A DNA stretch of 64,000 nt from Alphaproteobacteria bacterium (GCA_022820945.1 JAJEEP010000140.1:1-64000), one strand, 5' to 3'; counted from the first letter of the stretch, positions 7,940-17,389 are shown. Made by a program: numbers and translations. Notes: generated by a model from the sequence alone, not told the origin.

Positions 7940-9474
7940 AGCGACCCGCCCTCACCGAGAGCCGCGCGCATCACGGCAGATTCCGAAAGCGCATCGCCGC
8001 TCAGCGTCGCCGCCGCGCGGCCGCGATAGACGACCTTCACCTCATCGCAGAGATTGACCAGCTCCGAGACGTCGGTGGAGTAGAACAGCACCGCGCCGCC
8101 TGCGCTCGCGTAGGCGCGGATCATCACGTAGATCTCGGCCTTGGTGCCGACATCGACGCCACGGGTCGGGTCGTACATGAGCAGGATGCGGTTCTCGGTC
8201 AGCAGCCACTTGGCGATGGCGAGCTTTTGCTGATTGCCGCCGCTGAAGACCTTGCAGGCGGTGTGGAGCGCGCGCCGGTCCACCTGCACCAGATCCAGGA
8301 CCCGGGCGACGGCCGCAGACTCCGCAGCCGTGTCGATGACCCCGAAGCGCCTGAACCGCTCGATGACCGGCAGCGAGACGTTCTCCCGCCCGGTCATCTC
8401 CAGCGCCAGCGCCTCGGTCTTGCGTTCCTCCGGCACCAGGCTGATGCCGATGTCGGCGCGCAGCGCGTCGCGCGGCGATTTCAGGGTGACCGGCTTGCCG
8501 TAGACCGAGACCGTGCCGGCCGTAGGTCTGATCATACCGAACAGCGCGAGGAACAGCTCTCGCTGGCCCATTCCTTCCAACCCGGCGACGCCGAGCACGT
8601 CGCCCGGCCGCAGCGCGAACGACAGGTCCTTGAGCCTGCCGCCCGCCGCGAGTCCCTCGGCCGAAAGAACCGGCTCCGCTGCCTCCCCGGTTGCGCGCGG
8701 CGGCTTCTCCGGGAAGGTCGCAGCCAGCGAGCGGCCGATCACCAGCGCGATAACCTCTTCCTCGGAAATGTCGGCGACCGCGAAGCTCCCCACGTTGGCA
8801 CCGTTGCGCAGCACGGTCAGGTTGTCGCAAAAGCGCCGGACCTCCTGCATGCGATGAGAAATGAACACTGTGGTCACGCCGCGCTCTCGCAGCGCATTGA
8901 CCTGGCCGTGCAGCCACTCGACATCCCTGCCAGAGAGTGCCGAGGTCGGCTCGTCCAGCAAGAGAATCCTCGGCTCGCGCGAGATGGCGCGGGCGATCTC
9001 GATCCGCTGCTGGGTGGAGAGATCGAGCGTCGCGACCTCCACGCGCGGGTCGATATCGTCCAGGCCGAGGTTCTGAAGAATCTCGCGCACCAGCTCTTCG
9101 GATCGCCGGCGACGCACCTGCCCGCCCGGGTGTGCGGGCTCGTAGGGCAGGAGCATGTTCTGCGTGACCGTGAGGTCTTTGATCAGCGAGATTTCCTGAT
9201 AGGCGGTCTGGATGCCGGAACGGTGCGCGGTGCGCGGATCGCCGAGCCGAGCGGGCTCGCCGAACAGATGGATGTCGCCGGCATCGGGCCGAATGAGACC
9301 GCTAAGAATTTTGACGAGCGTGGACTTGCCGGCGCCGTTCTCGCCGAGCAGCGCGTGAACGTCGCCCGACCCGACGGCCAGCGACACGTCATCCAGGGCA
9401 ATCGTGGCGCCGAAGTGCTTTCTTAGGCCGACGACCTCGAATGCGGCAGGCGCCTCGCTCCCGCTCTCGTCCAC
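7936..9474 (-). CDS. Sugar-type ABC transporter ATP-binding protein (RbsA-like)
   Basis: A 512-residue protein with two tandem ABC domains. The N-terminal domain has Walker A GENGAGKST, signature LSTQQRIEIARA and Walker B ILLLDEPTSA. The C-terminal domain has the degenerate nucleotide site typical of RbsA/MglA (GMGQRELFLALFG) and a signature-like FSGGNQQKLAIAKWL. It sits between the binding protein (91-bp gap upstream) and the fused permease (4-bp overlap). The gap upstream contains a hairpin. Confidence 0.93.
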   Translation of the reverse strand: MDESGSEAPAAFEVVGLRKHFGATIALDDVSLAVGSGDVHALLGENGAGKSTLVKILSGLIRPDAGDIHLFGEPARLGDPRTAHRSGIQTAYQEISLIKDLTVTQNMLLPYEPAHPGGQVRRRRSEELVREILQNLGLDDIDPRVEVATLDLSTQQRIEIARAISREPRILLLDEPTSALSGRDVEWLHGQVNALRERGVTTVFISHRMQEVRRFCDNLTVLRNGANVGSFAVADISEEEVIALVIGRSLAATFPEKPPRATGEAAEPVLSAEGLAAGGRLKDLSFALRPGDVLGVAGLEGMGQRELFLALFGMIRPTAGTVSVYGKPVTLKSPRDALRADIGISLVPEERKTEALALEMTGRENVSLPVIERFRRFGVIDTAAESAAVARVLDLVQVDRRALHTACKVFSGGNQQKLAIAKWLLTENRILLMYDPTRGVDVGTKAEIYVMIRAYASAGGAVLFYSTDVSELVNLCDEVKVVYRGRAAATLSGDALSESAVMRAALGEGGSL

Positions 9475-9505
9475 GGCAGCGCGTCAGACCTGTCGGAGGC
9501 GTCCA

Positions 9506-9533
9506 TGCGGGACCCGCTTGCGCAGGTCCCGCA
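9506..9533. other. Hairpin between binding-protein and ATPase genes
   Basis: A perfect 9-bp inverted repeat, tgcgggacc at 9506-9514 and ggtcccgca at 9525-9533, around a 10-nt loop. It lies between the binding-protein stop and the ATPase start. No U-tract follows on the minus strand, so it fits an mRNA-stabilising or partial-termination stem-loop that would favour binding-protein expression. That role is inferred from position only. Confidence 0.6.
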
Positions 9534-9565
9534 CGGTAGAAGGTGCCTCCCTGTTAGGCCTTCTG

Positions 9566-10690
9566 CTACTGACCTTCCGGCACCTTGCCTTCGAGCGCTG
9601 AGAACAAGTCGAGCTCACTCACCCAGGGATGCCACACATCGACGAAGTAGTTCGGCGGCACCCCGAGATCGGGATGGTAGGTGTTGCAGTTGCGCGCCAG
9701 CAGCTCCTCGCGCGTCCCCTCGGTGCACACCACCACCTGGCCCGGCTCGACCAACGGCATCGGCACCTGGGTGAAGCGCGGCGGCTCCGCACCGCCATCG
9801 GCATAGGCGACGGCGATCTTGAGCGCGTAGGCACCGAGCCAGTTGGGCGAGCCCATGGAGCTGCTCTTCATGCCCAGCGCACCCGGCACCGTGCCGGGCT
9901 CGGCGATGGCGATGCGATGCCCGTTGGTGCCGTTACCGGCGCAGGGCACGAGCTGGTCCGCCCGGCCGGCTTCGACCTGGATCTGCGAGAACATGTAGCA
10001 GCCCACCTGGGTCCACAGTCCGTCGATGTTGTCCCAGCCGTGGGTGGCGACGATCTTGGTCAGCTCCTGCCTGGCGTGTGCGTTGTTCCAGTTGCTGTAG
10101 GCATGAACCAGGACCTCGATCTCGGGATATGCGGCGAAGACCTCCATGGCGCCGTCGGTGCGGGCGTGATCGATGTAGTGCCCGGGGTAGCCACCCATGA
10201 CGATGATGCTGCCCTTGCCGCCGAGCTCCTCGGCCAGATATTCCGCAGGCCCCGCACCAGCCCAGGTCTGATCCAAGCCGATATGGTAGGCGCAGGGCTC
10301 GGTCACCGATGCGTCGAAGGTCATCACGATGATGCCCCTCTGGCACGCCTGACGGATCGAGCGATTGAGCGCGGTGCGCGAGTTCGGCCACAGGATGATG
10401 ATGTCGGCATCGCCCTGGACCATGGCGTTGACCTGCTGGATCTGGGTCTGGATATCGGCCCGCGCCGATTGCATGTTGAGCTCCACCCGGTCCTTGAAGG
10501 CCTTGGTCTTGGCCATGGAGCGGATCAGGTTCTGCGCCGCATCCATCCAAGTGTTGCCCTCGAAGCCCACGCTGACGAAGACCTTGTACTTGTCCTCCTG
10601 GGCCGAAGCCGGCGATGGGCCGAAGATTCCCGTCACCGCCAGTGCCAGCGCAGCAGTTGCCAACACCGCGAGTCTCGCCCGTTTGATCAT
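9566..10690 (-). CDS. Sugar-type ABC transporter periplasmic binding protein
   Basis: A 374-residue protein with a clear Sec signal peptide: basic MIKRAR, a hydrophobic run to about residue 26, and cleavage near ASAQ. The mature part has the Peripla_BP_4/ribose-binding pattern: VFVSVGFEGNTWMDAAQ at the start, QGDADIIILWPNSRTAL, and VMTFDASV. Such proteins deliver sugars or related polar solutes to RbsA/RbsC-type importers. It is upstream of the ATPase and fused permease genes. The non-sugar enzymes around it mean the ligand may not be a sugar. Confidence 0.88.
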   Translation of the reverse strand: MIKRARLAVLATAALALAVTGIFGPSPASAQEDKYKVFVSVGFEGNTWMDAAQNLIRSMAKTKAFKDRVELNMQSARADIQTQIQQVNAMVQGDADIIILWPNSRTALNRSIRQACQRGIIVMTFDASVTEPCAYHIGLDQTWAGAGPAEYLAEELGGKGSIIVMGGYPGHYIDHARTDGAMEVFAAYPEIEVLVHAYSNWNNAHARQELTKIVATHGWDNIDGLWTQVGCYMFSQIQVEAGRADQLVPCAGNGTNGHRIAIAEPGTVPGALGMKSSSMGSPNWLGAYALKIAVAYADGGAEPPRFTQVPMPLVEPGQVVVCTEGTREELLARNCNTYHPDLGVPPNYFVDVWHPWVSELDLFSALEGKVPEGQ

Positions 10691-10758
10691 GTCTACCTCC
10701 CCTGGTTTCGAGCCTTGAATCGGCTCCTTGGTCGTAGCTTGAAGCGCTCTCCGGCGCC

Positions 10759-11781
10759 TTATGGCTGATCGGACGCCCGCTGCCCCGAGGCGCCGATAGC
10801 GGTCATCATCAGGAACTTATCGAGCAAGTTCTTGCTTGTGGTGACCGGCGGGTACTTGGCCGGATTGTCCGCGCTCTGACAGGCCGGGAAGCATTCGATC
10901 ATGCAGTCGTAGTTCGTATAGAAGAAAAAGATCATCGACTGCCGGCGGCTGTCGTTCGCCTTGTCCCGCGGCGGATTGACGACCCGGTGCAGGGTGGAAA
11001 CCCACATGTCGTTGGTCCACATCTGCATCTGGTCGCCCAGATTGATGCTGAACGCGTTGGGCACCACAGGCACGTCCACCCACTCGCCGTCACGGTTCAT
11101 GGCCTGAAGACCGCCGGGCTTGTCCTCGATCGCGCAGATCGTACAGGCACCGAAATCCGAATGCGCGCTGGCACGAAACTGGTTGTCGAGCGGCGGGTCG
11201 GGCTGGTCCGGGTAGTTGAGCACCCGGAACTGGCTGACGTGCTTGTCGATCCGCGTCTCGAAATAGTCTTCACCGAGGTCGAGGGCGCAAGCAAAGATGC
11301 GCATCAGCGTGAAGGCAAGCTGCTCCATCGCGTCCCAATAGGCGATCCACGTCTCCTTCAACTCGGCGGGACGCGCCGGCCAGCGATTCTCGACGAAGTG
11401 CTGACCGGCCTCGGCGCAGTGATAGTAGGGCTCGTCCGGCACGAAGGGCGGGCCGATGGTCAGCGATTCCTTGAGATCGCCCGGACCCCGCTCGCCGCGG
11501 CTCTCGGCCAGGCATTCCTTGAGGGCTGGGCTGTACCCCCTGATGACGTCGTCCGCCCAGCGTTCGATCGTCATCTTCTCTTCCAGCGGACGATCGAAGA
11601 AGCGCCGGCTGACACCGTGGGTCGCCTCGGTGACTGCGGGATCGACGCCGTGGCCCGTGATGACGAAAAAGCCGATGTCTTCGCACGCCTGCTTGACCTC
11701 GGCCGCCACCCGCGCCTTGCCGTCGCGCTCTCCGCCGAGGAACGGCGCGATGTCGATAACGGGAACCTGCTGAAGGGTCAT
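10759..11781 (-). CDS. Isopenicillin N synthase-like Fe(II)/2-oxoglutarate-type oxygenase (paralogue)
   Basis: A 340-residue protein counted from ATG 11781 (MTLQQVPVID), which has AAGGCAG upstream; the track start at 11805 adds eight unlikely residues. The iron ligands are H207-x-D209 (AHSDFG) and H265 (STLHRVVNPP), and R280-x-S282 is the co-substrate motif. It is paralogous to the gene at 3662-4720 (shared CAIEDKPGGLQA-type block), so the cluster has two related oxygenases flanking one transporter. It lies 68 bp upstream of the binding-protein gene and downstream of the cytochrome c gene. Confidence 0.9.
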   Translation of the reverse strand: MTLQQVPVIDIAPFLGGERDGKARVAAEVKQACEDIGFFVITGHGVDPAVTEATHGVSRRFFDRPLEEKMTIERWADDVIRGYSPALKECLAESRGERGPGDLKESLTIGPPFVPDEPYYHCAEAGQHFVENRWPARPAELKETWIAYWDAMEQLAFTLMRIFACALDLGEDYFETRIDKHVSQFRVLNYPDQPDPPLDNQFRASAHSDFGACTICAIEDKPGGLQAMNRDGEWVDVPVVPNAFSINLGDQMQMWTNDMWVSTLHRVVNPPRDKANDSRRQSMIFFFYTNYDCMIECFPACQSADNPAKYPPVTTSKNLLDKFLMMTAIGASGQRASDQP

Positions 11782-11869
11782 GGTTCTGCCTTCGCGCCCC
11801 GACAATTGCGGAAGCTTGCCCGTTCGCGTCTTAACCCGTCAAGGCGCAATCGTGCCGCAGTGGGGGCGG

Positions 11870-12730
11870 TCAATCGGTGTCGTTCTCGATTTGGGGTAAC
11901 GAGCGCACGTAGGCGAGGATCGCGCTGAGGTCTTGGCGATCCATCGTGTCGTAGCGCTCGTAAGGCATGGGCGGGCCGAGCTCGTCGCCATCGGGCCTGA
12001 GACCCTTGGTGATCGCGGTCCGCATCTTGCGGCTGTTCCAGCGGCCGAGCCCGGTGCCCCAGTCCGGCGTGATGTTGCGGGCCTCGGTCTCGCCCCACGG
12101 CCCCTCCATCTCGTGGCCGCCGGCGCCCAGCATGTTCTCGTAGTCCCGCCAGCCATCCTCAACCGGCGTATGGCAGTACGTGCAATTGGCGATCGGGCCC
12201 GCCAGATATTCGCCGTAGGCGCCCAGATCGTAGTACGCGACCTCGGGCACCTCACCGAGCGGCGGACCATAATCGGCAGGCAAGTCGATCTCGTACTCGG
12301 AAGTCGCCACTTCGTTCTTGATCGGCGGGATCGAGCGCAGATAGGCGACGATTGCCTGCACGTCCCGATCCGAGAGGCCGCGGTAGAGCCTGATCGGCAT
12401 GGCCGGGCCGATGATCGAGCCGTCCGGCCGCTTGCCTTCGCGAATTGCGACGATGATCTGCTCGTCGGTCCAGTTGCCTATGCCGGTCTCAGGATCGGGC
12501 GTGATGTTGGACGCGTAGGCCGTGTAATCGTCCTCCTCGAACATCAGGCCACCGGCGAGATGCATGTCGGCGATCTGGCCGTCCTCTTCCCACGGCGTGT
12601 GACAGACCGGGCAGGCGGCGACGCTCTCCATCAGATAGGTGCCCCGTTCGAGGAGGCCCTCGGCGGCGCTCGTGCCGGCGAGCAGCACCGTCGCCAGGAT
12701 GACCGAAAGGGTCGCTGGTATCGTCTTCAT
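11870..12730 (-). CDS. Di-heme c-type cytochrome
   Basis: A 286-residue exported protein beginning MKTIPATLSV with a signal peptide cleaved near TSAAE. There are two CxxCH haem-binding motifs, CPVCH in the first half and CTYCH in the second, each followed by a region with a candidate axial Met (GPAMPIRLYRGLSD and GPPMPYERYDTMD). The two halves look like an internal duplication of a mono-haem domain. The ATG at 12730 has GGAGG upstream; the track's 67-residue extension is not supported. It may accept electrons for a periplasmic or membrane dehydrogenase. It is the first gene of the minus-strand cluster and diverges from the AAT-family gene. Confidence 0.88.
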   Translation of the reverse strand: MKTIPATLSVILATVLLAGTSAAEGLLERGTYLMESVAACPVCHTPWEEDGQIADMHLAGGLMFEEDDYTAYASNITPDPETGIGNWTDEQIIVAIREGKRPDGSIIGPAMPIRLYRGLSDRDVQAIVAYLRSIPPIKNEVATSEYEIDLPADYGPPLGEVPEVAYYDLGAYGEYLAGPIANCTYCHTPVEDGWRDYENMLGAGGHEMEGPWGETEARNITPDWGTGLGRWNSRKMRTAITKGLRPDGDELGPPMPYERYDTMDRQDLSAILAYVRSLPQIENDTD

Positions 12731-13006
12731 GGCGGCCTCCGACCGGTGGAGCCGCGTCCCCGCTTCTTGGGGAAGCGGCACGTCCCAACGTCGCAACGGT
12801 AGCACGAGAGCACTGCTGGCGGCTTGTACGCATCCACGTTGGAGAGCGCGCGCCGCTGGCAGGTCCAAACGATCCGCTGCATTCTTTCCGCCTTCTCTTG
12901 CCTCGACCGCCGCGCTATTCTCCGGTGGCAACGAATTCGACCGGCTCGTTCGTGCGGCAAGAACAAGCGATCAATTCACACGACGAGACCCTGCAGGAGG
13001 CGATCG

Positions 13007-14098
13007 ATGACCAAGCCAGTGCTTAACCTGACCGGCGATCCCAGGGATCGTGGCCGCGCCCACGGCGAGATCATGTCGAAGGAAATTTCGCAAAATCTCG
13101 AGCGCTATCTCAAGCGCTTCCAAATCTTGGGCTTCGAGAAAGATGCGCTGATGGCAGAATCGACCCGGTGGGCCGAGGCGCTGAGGCCCAAGGACCCGAT
13201 CTTCTGGGACGAAATCGACGGCGTGGTCGAAGGCTCGGGCCGCAGCCTGGAGGAGATCACCCTCCTCAACGTGCGCTATGAAATGCTCGTCAACATGATG
13301 AAGAGCGACGCGCAGGCGCAGTTCCAGCCCACCGCGATGGATGCCTGCACCTCGTTTGCCGTGCTGCCCGAGCGCTCGAAGAACGGCGACACCATGATCG
13401 GCCAGAACTGGGACTGGGTGAAGGACATCAACACCGTGGTCTCGCGGGTGCAGCGGGACGACGGGCCGGACTTCATCCACATCGGCGAAGTCGGCACCAT
13501 CGGCGGTCTCCAGGGCGTCAACGAGAACGGCATCGGCGTGGTCATCAACGCGCTGCTGACCCCGGAGGACGGCAAGTACGAATACGAGAAGCCCTACCGC
13601 ATGCGGGTGCGCGACATTCTGAACGCCCGCAACATGCAGGAGGCCATCCTCGGCGTCTGCGGCACCAACCGCTCGGTATCGATGAACTTCCTCATCGCGC
13701 ACGAGGACGGCATTGCCATCGACATCGAGACCAGCCCGGACAAGGAGGCATTCATCTACCCGGATGACGGTCTGCTCACTCACTCCAACCACTTCTGTGA
13801 GCTGGATGTGGAGTCCGAGGTCGTGAAGCTCTGGCCCAACACCATGTACCGCCATGTGCGGCTGGAGCGGCTGCTGCGTCAATCGCAGGAGCTCGATTCG
13901 GAGACCATCAAATCGGCAATGGCGGACCACTTCGCCTATCCGCACTCGATTTGCGCGCACTATGACGAGGACGAGGCGGAGACGCTGAGGCTGCAGAGCA
14001 ACCACTCCATCATGATCTCCCTGAAGCAGCGGACGCTCCACATTACCGACACGCATCCCTGCGAGTCCGCGTACGAGGAATATCCCCTCGCCGCGTAG
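13007..14098 (+). CDS. Acyl-CoA:6-aminopenicillanate acyltransferase-like (AAT, peptidase C45) protein
   Basis: A 363-residue Ntn-hydrolase-fold protein. The candidate nucleophile is C114 in MDACTSFAV, followed by the family block GDTMIGQNWDW and NENGIGVVINAL. In fungi the homologue swaps isopenicillin N side chains. Bacterial members are mostly uncharacterised amidases or acyltransferases, and many are made as precursors cleaved just before the Cys. The ATG at 13007 has AGGAGG 5-6 bases upstream; the longer ORF start at 12824 is not supported. It is transcribed divergently from the cytochrome/IPNS-like/ABC cluster. Confidence 0.87.
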   Translation: MTKPVLNLTGDPRDRGRAHGEIMSKEISQNLERYLKRFQILGFEKDALMAESTRWAEALRPKDPIFWDEIDGVVEGSGRSLEEITLLNVRYEMLVNMMKSDAQAQFQPTAMDACTSFAVLPERSKNGDTMIGQNWDWVKDINTVVSRVQRDDGPDFIHIGEVGTIGGLQGVNENGIGVVINALLTPEDGKYEYEKPYRMRVRDILNARNMQEAILGVCGTNRSVSMNFLIAHEDGIAIDIETSPDKEAFIYPDDGLLTHSNHFCELDVESEVVKLWPNTMYRHVRLERLLRQSQELDSETIKSAMADHFAYPHSICAHYDEDEAETLRLQSNHSIMISLKQRTLHITDTHPCESAYEEYPLAA

Positions 14099-14244
14099 GA
14101 AACCTCTATCGATCCGGCATCGGCGGTATCGGCCGGTGCCGGAGCAGCTGCGCTGACCGGGTCCACGGCCCGGTACTTTCGAAACGCTTACCTCGCCGGA
14201 CGCGTGCTCCAGCCGGCGACCCCAAGATACGGAGACGGCCCGTG

Positions 14245-15702
14245 ATGGACGATGCCAGCAGCAGACCCGATAACGGCGGCAGCGAGAGCGCCGCGCCCAT
14301 CAGCAAGCCGAACTCCCTCGGCGCGCGCAACGTGGCCCACGTCGCCCACGGATACGGCAATCTCGACTCGCTGGAGCGGACGCCGCCGATGGTGGTCACC
14401 CGCGGCAACGGTGTCTCCATTATCGACGAGGAAGGCCGCGACTACATCGAAGGCGTCGCCGGCATGTGGTGCGCCAACTTCGGCTTCAGCGAGAGCGCGC
14501 TGGTCGACGCCGCCATCGAGCAGTTCAAGGCGCTGCCCTACTACCACTCGCTGATCGACAAGACGACCGAGCCCATGGGCCGGCTCGCGGAACGGCTCAA
14601 GGCGTCCACCCATGTGCCGATGGCCAGGGTCTTCTTCGCCAACTCGGGCTCGGAAGCCAACGACACGCTGGTCAAGCTCGCCTGGTACTACCACAACGCC
14701 ATCGGCAAGCCGGAGAAGAAGAAGATCGTCTCCCGCTTCATGGGCTTCCACGGCGTGACCTGCGGCGCGGCCAGCGTCACCGGCATCCCGCAGATGCACG
14801 CCGACTTCGACCTGCCGGTCAACGACCTCTTCCTCAAGACCGACTGCCCGCACTTCTACCGCTACGGCGAGCCGGGCGAGAGCGAGGAGGACTACGCAAC
14901 CCGGCTCGCCAGAAATCTCGAAGAGCTGATCGTGCGGGAGGGGCCGGAGACCGTCGCGGCCTTCTTCGCCGAGCCCGTGATGGGCGGCGGCGGCTGCATC
15001 GTGCCGCCCAGGACCTACTTCGAGAAGGTGCAGGCCGTCCTCGACAAGTACGAGATCCTGTTCTTCGCCGACGAGGTCATCACCGGCTCGGGCCGCACCG
15101 GCAACTGGCTGGGGTCTGAGACCTTCAACATCAGGCCGGACGGCCTCTCGCTCGCCAAGGGGCTGGCCAGCGCCTATCAGCCGATCTCGGCGGTGATGAT
15201 CAACCAGAAGCTCTACGACGCCATGCTGGCCGAGAGCCGCAAGCTCGGCTTCTTCGCGCACGCCTTCACCACCACCGGCCACCCGGTCGCGGTCGCGGTC
15301 GCGCTCCGCTGCCAGGAGTTGATGGAGGAGCGCGACGTGCTCGGCAACGTCCGCCGCGTCGGCGCCCTGCTGCAGGAGCGCATCCGGGGCTTCGCCGATC
15401 ACCCGCTGGTGGGGACTACGCGCGGCGTCGGCATGATGGGCGCCATCGAGCTGGTGGCGGACAAGGAGACCCGGCGCTCCTTCGACCCCTCCTTCGGCGT
15501 GAAGACCTACGCGGTAGACCGCGCCCGCGAGCACGGCCTCATCATCAGGAGCGCGCTCGCCGGCGACAGCCTCGCCTTCGCCCCGCCCCTGGTGATGACC
15601 GAGTCCGAGGTCGAGGAGATGATGCGCCGCTTCACCCTGGCCCTCGACGACACCACCCGCTGGATCGAGGAGAACGGCTTCAAGTCGAAGCAGGCGGCGT
15701 AA
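14245..15702 (+). CDS. Class III (omega-type) PLP aminotransferase
   Basis: About 485 residues. The class III signature is clear: NSGSEANDTLVKLAW (PLP phosphate), GFHGVT, FFADEVITGSGRTG with the PLP-binding Asp, and SLAKGLAS with the Schiff-base Lys. A GTG lies immediately before the ATG, so the start may be 14242. Omega-aminotransferases move amino groups from amines or beta/omega amino acids to pyruvate or 2-oxoglutarate. It follows the AAT-like gene on the same strand and is paralogous to the convergent gene at 15977. Confidence 0.92.
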   Translation: MDDASSRPDNGGSESAAPISKPNSLGARNVAHVAHGYGNLDSLERTPPMVVTRGNGVSIIDEEGRDYIEGVAGMWCANFGFSESALVDAAIEQFKALPYYHSLIDKTTEPMGRLAERLKASTHVPMARVFFANSGSEANDTLVKLAWYYHNAIGKPEKKKIVSRFMGFHGVTCGAASVTGIPQMHADFDLPVNDLFLKTDCPHFYRYGEPGESEEDYATRLARNLEELIVREGPETVAAFFAEPVMGGGGCIVPPRTYFEKVQAVLDKYEILFFADEVITGSGRTGNWLGSETFNIRPDGLSLAKGLASAYQPISAVMINQKLYDAMLAESRKLGFFAHAFTTTGHPVAVAVALRCQELMEERDVLGNVRRVGALLQERIRGFADHPLVGTTRGVGMMGAIELVADKETRRSFDPSFGVKTYAVDRAREHGLIIRSALAGDSLAFAPPLVMTESEVEEMMRRFTLALDDTTRWIEENGFKSKQAA

Positions 15703-15744
15703 CGGCCGGCACCTTTCGAGCCGGACGCCATCTGGCGGACAGGA

Positions 15745-15924
15745 TCACGCGTCGTCTTCAGGCGGGAGCCGTTCGAACTCCTCCTCGATCAATTCGAGGA
15801 CGCGGCGGTTATCGTCCGCTAAGTCGGAGAGCGCTCCGAAGCCAGCCACCCACGGCGGCTCTTCACTGCTGGCACTCCCACTGCGTCTGCGTTGCTGGAG
15901 CTTTTCTTCGAGTGCGTCGGCGAT
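15745..15924 (-). pseudogene. Start-less antitoxin-like remnant
   Basis: Reading the minus strand gives an intact acidic C-terminal part, IADALEEKLQQ, then PPWVAGFGALSDLADDNRR and ending ERLPPEDDA before TGA. This resembles the C-terminal toxin-binding region of small type II antitoxins. The frame is open upstream, but no ATG, GTG or TTG occurs before it runs into the neighbouring aminotransferase; an ATC stands where a start would be, three bases after AGGAGA. No toxin gene is adjacent. It is most likely a decaying orphan antitoxin, or a gene using a rare start codon. It is too short for the ORF track. Confidence 0.55.
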
Positions 15925-15976
15925 ATTTCTCCTCGATGTGATGCTGCTGGCAGCGGCCCGTGCGTGCGCCGTTCGC

Positions 15977-17389
15977 TCAAGCCGCCGGGCTGAAGCCGTA
16001 CTCCGACTTGAGGTCGGCCGTCAGCTTGTCGAGGCCGCGGGAGAAGCGGTCGATCACGTCGTCCACCTGATCCGGCGTGATCGAGAGCGGCGGCGCGAAC
16101 GAGGTCGAGTTGTGGCCAAAGAAGCCCCGCGTGATCAGCTTCTCCTCAAGGCAGAGATCGAAGAGCCGGTGTGAGCAGTCCCACTCCAGGTTGAGCTCTT
16201 CCTTCGTCTCCTTGTTCGCCACCAGCTCGATCGCGAGCATCAGGCCGTCGCCACGAATCTCTCCCATCAGCGGGTGCGGGCCGACACGCTCCTCGAGCTG
16301 CTGCTTGAAGTAGGCGCCGGTGGAGGCCGCGTTCCCCACCATGTCCTCCTGCTCCATCAACGCGAGGTTGGCGTTGGCGGCGGCGCAGGCAAGCGGGTGG
16401 GCGCTCGCGGTGTGCCCGTGGGCGAAGATCGGGATGTCCTTCGAGCCCTCGTGCAGCACTTCCCACACGCGGTCCGAGATCACCGAGGCCGACAGCGGCA
16501 CGTAGGCGCTGGTGATGCCCTTGGAGAGCGTCATCAGGTCGGGGTCGAGGCCGTACTTCTCGGTCGCGAACCAGGAGCCCAGCCGGCCGAAGCCGGTAAT
16601 CACCTCGTCGGCGATGAAGAGCACGTCGTGGCGCTTGAGCACCGCCTGGATCTCCTCGAAGTAGCCTTCGGGCGGCGAGACGCAGGCGGCGGCTCCCATC
16701 ACCGGCTCCGCGATGAAGGCACAGACGGTCTCCGGCCCCTCCTGGACGATCAGCTCTTCCAGCGCGGCGGCCATGCGCTTGGAGAAGTCCCGCTCGCTCT
16801 CGCCAGGCTCGCCCTCCCAGAAGTAGTGCCCCTTCTCGGTATGCAGGAAGCCCGGCAGCGGCAGCCCGAAGGCCTCGTGCATCAGCGGCAGGCCGGAGAG
16901 GTTGGTCGCGATCCCGGTGACGCCGTGATAGCCCATGCTCCGCGCAATCATCTTGCGCTTCTCGGGCTTGCCGCGGCAGCGCTGATACATCCAGGCGAGC
17001 TTGACGTTGGCGTCGTTCGCTTCCGAGCCCGAGCTTGCGTAGAGCAGCCGGCTCATGTTGTCCGGCAGCAGATCCATGAGCCGGTCGCTCAGCCTGATCT
17101 GCTGCTCGTTGGCATGGCCCGCCATGGTGTGGAAGTAGGGGAAGCTCCGCGCCTGATCGGCGATCGCCTCGCCGATCTCGCTCCGCCCGTAGCCCGCGTT
17201 GACGCAGAAGAGCGAGGCCATCGCGTCGATATAGGTGTCGCCCTTGTTGTCGGTGACGTAGATGCCGTCGCCTTCGGTGATTATATGTGGGCCGGATTTC
17301 TCGTGCTCGTGGATGGGGGTAAAGGCGTGGAGCGTCGTCTCCACGTCCATCTGTTCGAGGCTGAGATTGGTTACGGCGTGCCCTTCCAT
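15977..17389 (-). CDS. Class III PLP aminotransferase (paralogue)
   Basis: A 470-residue protein from ATG 17389 (MEGHAVTNLS), which has GGGAGGG upstream; the track start adds ten residues. Signature elements are ASSGSEANDANVKLAW, GYHGVTG, FIADEVITGFGRLG and TLSKGI (PLP lysine). The blocks EPGESERDF and EGPETVCAFIAEPVMG show close kinship to the plus-strand aminotransferase at 14.2 kb. The two genes are convergent, separated only by the antitoxin remnant. Substrate unknown. Confidence 0.92.
   Translation of the reverse strand: MEGHAVTNLSLEQMDVETTLHAFTPIHEHEKSGPHIITEGDGIYVTDNKGDTYIDAMASLFCVNAGYGRSEIGEAIADQARSFPYFHTMAGHANEQQIRLSDRLMDLLPDNMSRLLYASSGSEANDANVKLAWMYQRCRGKPEKRKMIARSMGYHGVTGIATNLSGLPLMHEAFGLPLPGFLHTEKGHYFWEGEPGESERDFSKRMAAALEELIVQEGPETVCAFIAEPVMGAAACVSPPEGYFEEIQAVLKRHDVLFIADEVITGFGRLGSWFATEKYGLDPDLMTLSKGITSAYVPLSASVISDRVWEVLHEGSKDIPIFAHGHTASAHPLACAAANANLALMEQEDMVGNAASTGAYFKQQLEERVGPHPLMGEIRGDGLMLAIELVANKETKEELNLEWDCSHRLFDLCLEEKLITRGFFGHNSTSFAPPLSITPDQVDDVIDRFSRGLDKLTADLKSEYGFSPAA

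Noticed and set aside
5298-7955. 885-residue minus-strand ORF
   Set aside because: Same strand but another frame of the fused permease and deacetylase genes; arginine/histidine-rich shadow translation.
13007-14098. Penicillin biosynthesis as the function of the AAT-like/IPNS-like locus
   Set aside because: No ACV synthetase or other NRPS is present, and bacterial members of both families are usually unrelated to beta-lactams.
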